Shown here: positions 62,240-64,000 of the stretch, one piece after another
How the letters are laid out: every line of letters begins with the position of its first letter
How positions within the stretch are numbered: the first letter of the stretch is position 1
Assembly: GCA_960531495.1 (NCBI GenBank)
Contig: OY482847.1
Span: forward strand, 24,139,013 to 24,203,012
Length of the DNA stretch: 64,000 nt
Direction of reading: 5' to 3'
From: Zeus faber
Lineage: Eukaryota; Chordata; Actinopteri; Zeiformes; Zeidae
The notes under the pieces: generated by a model
What the model was told of the DNA's origin: nothing
Seen by the model: only the letters and a program-made list of their open reading frames with translations
Databases searched by the model: none
Program-made: the position numbers and the translations under genes

Positions 62240-63990
62240 ATGTGGGGTAACTTATTAACCACAATAACCGCCTGTATGTGTTTGTGTGTGTGTGATGTGT
62301 GTGCGTGTGAAGTGTCCACGGTGAGTGTACAGGACTTACAAGCTCGGTATTATATCGTAGTGCCGCCAAGCAGTGGAAAAGGCCCCGAAGCCCCGCACCA
62401 GCTGCTAGAGAAGCCGGAAGCCCGCGGAGCAACACCCATGCCCATGCCCCGAGGAGCATTATCCAGTCCCAGAGCATGCGAGGAGACCCTCCACCCCTGG
62501 GGCGCACACATACAACCCACACCCATGTGCAGGCAAAAGATGCAGGCGCAGAACCCAGGGCCTGCGCTGAAAAAAACGAAACCTGAACTGCCCACCCTGC
62601 AGGTTAGCCAGTGGGGCCCCCATGCCTTCCCGCGCCCTGCACAATTGCGAGGCCCGCCCAACCACAACCGGCCAGAAGCCCCATCCAGCCGCGAGTCCTG
62701 AGCGCCCATCGCCGTAGCCGAGTGTGATCAGCACAGGGCACCTGGATGTCAGGCCCCCCCCCGCCTGCAGGCCACCAGATATGTGGGCCCTCCACCACTC
62801 CTGGCACCCAGGGCACCCACTGCAGAGAAGCTGCGCAGCGGGAGCAAAGGCCAACAGCCGCCCCCCCACATCCCAATCCACACCCACGACAGCAAGCAGC
62901 CTCCGAGGGGCCCTGGAAGGCCCCCGCAGCATGCCACAAACCACTAGGCACAAGCCGCCAGGAGTCTAACCAAACCGGCAGGGTGCCTACCCAGCCGCCC
63001 CCCCGGCCAACGATACCCCCACACTAAACCCACCAACACCCCGTCACCCCGGAAAACCCCAATGCTCAATGTGTGTTGTTGGCAATTGCAGTGAAAATTG
63101 CGGGGCGTTGGGGTACGAGTCCTCAAGCAAGTCGAACGTGAATCACCTGCCTTGCGGATCCTGGTCTGGTCGGGGGAGGAGTGGGACGGGCAAGATGGGA
63201 GCCACCCGTCACATACGTATCCACATAGCTCGCACCGAAAGACCCGAACATGCCCCAAAACACCACGACTTAGGAAGACTCAAGTATTAATAGATAGAGT
63301 TATGTCAGTGACAAAACTAGCCCATATTTCATTAAATGAATCAACCTTCTTTTTGGATATTGTCAATAGTTTTCCACTGAGATGTATTCTATTAATAAAT
63401 GTAACCATTGGGCTGTGGTGAGATTAGAAAGAATAGAGAAAGAATAGAAATGGGCCATTATCCGCTCGAGTCTATTCTTGTGTCCTAAGTGACCGACCAT
63501 CGGGTTATAATGAGCCGCCTGTAAGACTTAACCCAGAAGGCTTTTAGCGACCAACAATTGGGTAGCCTCGTCTCCCGATTGAGCGTCACAGTTCACTCGA
63601 TATAATCTATCCCTAATCACCGTGAAATACGGGTCAGTGAGCGCAGCATCCGGACATACCAACACGCCATCGATTTTATCTACCGGCTAAAAGGCCCTGT
63701 GAAGCATATCGTTCCTTGATTGTTCCAGAGGAAACTCCTCCATGTGATGGACTGGGGGTTCTGGGGAAGTTCCCATCTGGGGCTCCCCCTCCCCCGCACT
63801 GGTGACCACCGCCATAACACTTGCATATACCTACAGACTGTGAGCGCACCCTCCCCCGCTTCTCTCATTAACACATCGAATCCTGGCCAATTTGTACCCA
63901 AAATCACGGGATGATCCAGGCGGGAACTAACCGCGGCCTTTACCCCTTATAGCAAATTTCAAGCCGCACTATCGGAAAAGTGTGACTATG
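62240..63990 (-). mobile_element. Possible L1-like retrotransposon 3' part, GC-rich
   Basis: 62380-63060 is strongly GC-rich and C-biased on plus, so it opens long proline-rich ORFs in several frames at once, a sign of composition rather than coding. At 63290-63400 the minus strand reads TISKKKVDSFNEIWASF, which has the feel of an L1-type ORF2 end, and 63680-63907 is open on the same strand. Together these suggest an ORF2 end plus a GC-rich 3'UTR, but no catalytic motif is in the window. Confidence 0.35.
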
Positions 63991-64000
63991 CCCATGCACA

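Noticed and set aside
62238-63258. Several long overlapping ORFs on both strands, proline/glycine rich
   Set aside because: Open frames in up to five readings result from GC bias; no domain is visible.

Overview
The window looks like teleost fish nuclear DNA. Genes are split by spliceosomal introns, with GT-AG boundaries that keep the reading frame. (CA)n, (GATA)n, (GAAA)n and (AAT)n microsatellites are dense. There are decayed Tc1, hAT and non-LTR elements of types common in fish, and a set of photoreceptor genes that is expanded in fishes.

Left third (1-22400, minus strand): the 5' half of a very long coiled-coil gene. Thirteen coding exons can be joined in frame into about 594 residues. 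These resemble the N-terminal part of the Golgi tether giantin (GOLGB1). A probable CpG-rich promoter and 5'UTR exon lie near 22066-22400, the initiating exon at 20884-20943, and the gene runs off the left edge. Its introns hold a dead Tc1-like element, two copies of one hAT-like element (one filled by two non-LTR retrotransposon copies), and two further inverted-repeat elements.

Middle (27250-46040, minus strand): a cluster of photoreceptor feedback genes. Four complete four-exon genes encode guanylate cyclase-activating/inhibitory proteins (GCAP2/GCIP type; 190, 187, 205 and 195 aa). Between the second and third lies a complete, short and divergent gene for the inhibitory gamma subunit of photoreceptor phosphodiesterase 6 (69 aa). 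GCAPs tune cGMP synthesis by retinal guanylate cyclase according to calcium; PDE6 gamma restrains cGMP breakdown. The cluster therefore holds both arms of cGMP control, all on one strand. TATA boxes and OTX/CRX-like motifs precede the PDE6 gamma gene and the fourth GCAP gene.

Right part (46100-64000): essentially a gene desert. It contains long microsatellites, perfect short palindromes, two diverged copies of an unnamed repeat of about 550 bp, non-LTR tails and a GC-rich segment near the right edge that is probably L1-like. No confident gene was found there.
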